A stretch of DNA of 64,000 nt, taken from contig NZ_JAGDEL010000006.1 of NCBI RefSeq assembly GCF_017497975.1, forward strand, positions 124,001 through 188,000, written 5' to 3'. Origin of the DNA: Metabacillus bambusae (GTDB lineage: Bacteria; Bacillota; Bacilli; Bacillales; Bacillaceae). The notes beneath the pieces are model-generated. The model was not told where the DNA came from. It did no database searches and saw only the letters and a list, made by a program, of their open reading frames with translations. Below, one piece after another: positions 61,850-64,000 of the stretch. Each line of letters opens with the position of its first letter. Positions within the stretch are counted from its first letter, which is position 1. The position numbers were made by a program, and so were the translations under genes.

Positions 61850-62323
61850 ATGAGGAACACAAAGCTCTTTATGATTTTAATGAGTCTTTTGCCTTGGCTA
61901 TCTGTTCCACTATTAAATGCTAAAACATTTAAAAGATTTCTTCCTAGTGTACTATTCATGTGTTTATATGTTGCGTCAGAAGGCTATTTAGCCCAGAAGA
62001 AAAAATGGTGGTGGTTTCCATTATCTGTAAAACCAAATGTAGTTGGTGAGCTGCCATTAATTTTCGGGCCATTCTTTGTCGGTTCTTTTTGGATCCTAAA
62101 ATATACCTATGGAAAATTTAATTTATACTTGTTAATTAATATTGTGATCGACTCCATTTTTACTTATTTTACATTAAATTTTTTCAAAAAAATTGGATAT
62201 GTCTCTCTTGTAAGACTAACTAAATTTCAGCTTTCTTTATTATTTTTAGTAAAATCAGTTTTAATGTACGGATTTCAAGTTATGTATGAAAAATATTTTT
62301 ATCAAGATACATATGAGAATTAA
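61850..62323 (+). CDS. Small membrane protein, unrecognised
   Basis: The 157-residue protein has about four hydrophobic segments (MILMSLLPWLSVPLL, RFLPSVLFMCLYVAS, IFGPFFVGSFWILKYTYG, LYLLINIVIDSIFTYFTL) plus a C-terminal one. A QKKKWWWFP motif lies between the second and third. It resembles small CBO0543-like membrane proteins of Firmicutes, with low certainty. AAAAGGATG lies about 8 bases before the ATG. It has its own terminator. Confidence 0.65.
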   Translation: MRNTKLFMILMSLLPWLSVPLLNAKTFKRFLPSVLFMCLYVASEGYLAQKKKWWWFPLSVKPNVVGELPLIFGPFFVGSFWILKYTYGKFNLYLLINIVIDSIFTYFTLNFFKKIGYVSLVRLTKFQLSLLFLVKSVLMYGFQVMYEKYFYQDTYEN

Positions 62324-62340
62324 GTTAATTGGTAAGCGAT

Positions 62341-62370
62341 AACCTTCCGTTTTCTCTTGACTGGAAGGTT
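62341..62370 (+). terminator. Terminator of the membrane-protein gene
   Basis: AACCTTCC and GGAAGGTT pair with a 14-base loop and are followed by TTGTGTTATTT. Confidence 0.7.
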
Positions 62371-62603
62371 TTGTGTTATTTAGATAGATATAGTTTCTTT
62401 CTATGCTATATCTTAGAAAGAAGTTTTGCTTAAACAAGACAATCCGAATAAACAAAAAATGCTTGGGTTCAATCCAAGCTTTTTTTGTGTTATATATAGT
62501 ATTAATTGCCTTGCTAATATGTTGGTATTTTATCTTCTATTTACAAATTTCTACTTCAAAACAAAACCGAAACCATTAAAACAATTAAGAGCGGTTTTTC
62601 AAG

Positions 62604-63653
62604 TTATTCAGCTATAGTAAACGTATACTTTGTTGTTGTTTTATACTCTTCTCCAACATCTAATATAGACTGAGAAAATTCCGGATGATGAATTGAGTCT
62701 GGTAGTCCTTGAGTTTCTAAACATATTCCTAAATACTTTTTAGATTGTACATCTCGAATTTGAAAACTGTCATCCATCATATTTGACGTGTAGATTACTA
62801 CACTTGGTTCATCTGTTTCAACGATTAATTTTCTCCCGCTTTTCTCATCAAGCAAAATAATCTCTTGATTATGATTTTCTTCTAGTACGAATGGATGATC
62901 AATTCCTTGTCCTACTAATTTAACTTGATCATGATCTGCTGTGATTCCTTCTTGAATCGTTTTTCCTTTACTAAAGTTAAATGGTGTATTTTCAGTATCA
63001 AGAAAAGCACCGGTTGGAATTAATTGCTCACTTAGTTCAAGGAATTGTTTGCTTTTTAATTTTAATTTATGGGATAAAATATCTGTTTTTACATCACCAC
63101 TTAAATTAAAGTATGTATGATTCGTTAAATTAACCAATGTTTTCTTATCAGTTGTAGCAACGTATGAAATAAACAATTCATTTTGATTATTTAATAGATA
63201 CGTTACCTTAACAGATAAATTACCTGGATAACCCGCTTCCCCATCCTTGCTTAAATATGAAAATTCCACACCTACCTCATTTTCCCGTTCCACAATTTCG
63301 GCTTCCCATAGCTTTCGATCGAACCCTTCTGGTCCACCGTGTAAATGATTGGCGTTTTCATTTTTGGGCAAGCTATAGGTTTTTCCATCTAAATCAAAGC
63401 TTCCATTACTAATTCTTCCTGCAACACGACCAACGACTGCGCCAAAATATGGAGAATTTTCTATATAATTATTTACATCATCAAAACCAAGAACTACATT
63501 TTCAGATTCTCCAGCTTTATTAGGTGTAAGCACCTCTGTAATAATACAACCAAGGGTAATACATGTTACTTTCATACCTTGAGTATTTTGAAGAGTAAAT
63601 GAATATACTGGTTCTCCCCTATATTCTCCAAATTGATCTTTTAAAATTTCCAT
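62604..63653 (-). CDS. galM: Aldose 1-epimerase (galactose mutarotase)
   Basis: The 349-residue protein matches the usual GalM length. It shows the motifs YFGAVVGRVAGRISNGSFDL, ANHLHGGPEGFDRKLWEA, catalytic His in TLVNLTNHTYFNLSG and a C-terminal catalytic Glu in LGICLETQGLPD. It interconverts alpha- and beta-anomers of galactose or glucose in the cytoplasm. GGAGGAGAG precedes the ATG. It stands alone, though it could serve galactose released by the GH42 enzyme. Confidence 0.95.
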   Translation of the reverse strand: MEILKDQFGEYRGEPVYSFTLQNTQGMKVTCITLGCIITEVLTPNKAGESENVVLGFDDVNNYIENSPYFGAVVGRVAGRISNGSFDLDGKTYSLPKNENANHLHGGPEGFDRKLWEAEIVERENEVGVEFSYLSKDGEAGYPGNLSVKVTYLLNNQNELFISYVATTDKKTLVNLTNHTYFNLSGDVKTDILSHKLKLKSKQFLELSEQLIPTGAFLDTENTPFNFSKGKTIQEGITADHDQVKLVGQGIDHPFVLEENHNQEIILLDEKSGRKLIVETDEPSVVIYTSNMMDDSFQIRDVQSKKYLGICLETQGLPDSIHHPEFSQSILDVGEEYKTTTKYTFTIAE

Positions 63654-63777
63654 GCTTCTCTCCTCCAGCTATAACGATTAGAATGTCTATATTTGTTTTT
63701 ATTCCTCTGACTAGGAGCAATTCAAAAACAGCAATCTATATAATATTATTCATTTTCCCTTCATTTCCTGCTAAAAT

Positions 63778-64000
63778 TTAAAGATTTTCTTTCATTGTGT
63801 CCAATTTAAGAATATATTGGAGAATTTCTTCATTTACTTGTTTCCATTTCTTAGTTGGTATTTGGTGATTGACATGTTTAAATAGGACAATGCGATACTC
63901 AGTTGTTCTATTTTTAAAGAAAGTATTATATCGATTTATTGCATCTGACCTCGTTCCATCCATCCACAACAATGGTACGTTTATATTGCAAATATCTTCA
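63778..64000 (-). CDS. Alpha/beta hydrolase, C-terminal part (runs off the right edge)
   Basis: The open minus-strand frame entering from the edge encodes about 73 residues: VPLLWMDGTRSDAINRYNTF, then IVLFKHVNHQIPTKKW and a helix VNEEILQYILKLD. This is the end of an alpha/beta hydrolase, with the acid-residue strand (PLLWMDG) and the catalytic-His loop (HVNHQIP). The nucleophile is outside the window and the substrate is unknown. Confidence 0.65.
   Translation of the reverse strand, partial: EDICNINVPLLWMDGTRSDAINRYNTFFKNRTTEYRIVLFKHVNHQIPTKKWKQVNEEILQYILKLDTMKENL

Noticed and set aside
62426-62617. 63-residue plus-strand ORF before galM
   Set aside because: No ribosome binding site, composition of AT-rich intergenic DNA, and it overlaps the end of galM antisense.

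Overview
The window looks like chromosome of a low-GC, endospore-forming Bacillaceae bacterium (Bacillus sensu lato). The evidence is the spore-coat and cortex-lysis genes (gerQ, cwlJ, a SleB-like hydrolase, yyaC), two SinI-like anti-repressors, a gltAB/gltC locus of Bacillus type, HelD, and strong AAGGAGG-type ribosome binding sites with frequent TTG/GTG starts. Nearly every gene is chromosomal housekeeping or catabolic. No CRISPR array, intact prophage, intact IS or rRNA was seen.

Layout. 0-4.5 kb is a scarred accessory segment. It holds the 5' end of an aminotransferase at the left edge, decayed coding debris, a cwlJ-like/gerQ germination pair, a frameshifted phage-type replication module (DnaD-like and DnaB-N-like), and a broken tRNA-Leu(CAA) whose 3' end and terminator are duplicated nearby, as at an old attachment site. 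4.5-9 kb carries GrpB-family, SleB-like, PC4-like, canonical CwlJ, YyaC and a membrane protein. 9-13.7 kb holds stress and detoxification oxidoreductases (FMN reductase, MhqO-like dioxygenase behind MhqR-like operators, aldo/keto reductase, SRPBCC protein). 13.8-23 kb is signalling: a 1722-residue protein-kinase-like/ATPase/histidine-kinase hybrid whose kinase domain lacks catalytic residues, an opposing SinI-like gene missed by size filters, an OmpR-type regulator, and a PAS histidine kinase.

23.2-43 kb is a large one-strand locus for rhamnogalacturonan-I (pectin) use: two SGNH acetylesterases, a PL11 lyase, a YetA-type (PL26-like) enzyme, a PL22-like oligogalacturonate lyase, a GH42 beta-galactosidase, a polysaccharide deacetylase, YesU, YesL, the membrane-bound AraC regulator YesS and an LplABC-type importer. 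Cre-like sites suggest CcpA repression. Secreted enzymes would cut and deacetylate the polymer, LplABC would import oligomers, and the cytoplasmic lyases and galactosidase would finish them. The GH105 hydrolase and the importer ATPase are not in the window.

43.4-50.6 kb is glutamate synthase with divergent gltC. 50.8-64 kb mixes small genes: a glycerophosphodiesterase, an NfrA-type reductase, a second SinI-like gene, helD with a small partner, a secreted 5'-nucleotidase, acidic and coiled-coil proteins, a DUF2935 protein, galM, and the end of an alpha/beta hydrolase at the right edge.

Scattered through intergenic DNA are two families of short non-coding mobile elements (about 215-235 bp and about 90 bp). 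They share GGCT...AGCC ends and 8-bp target duplications that can be read directly, so both were probably moved by the same kind of transposase.
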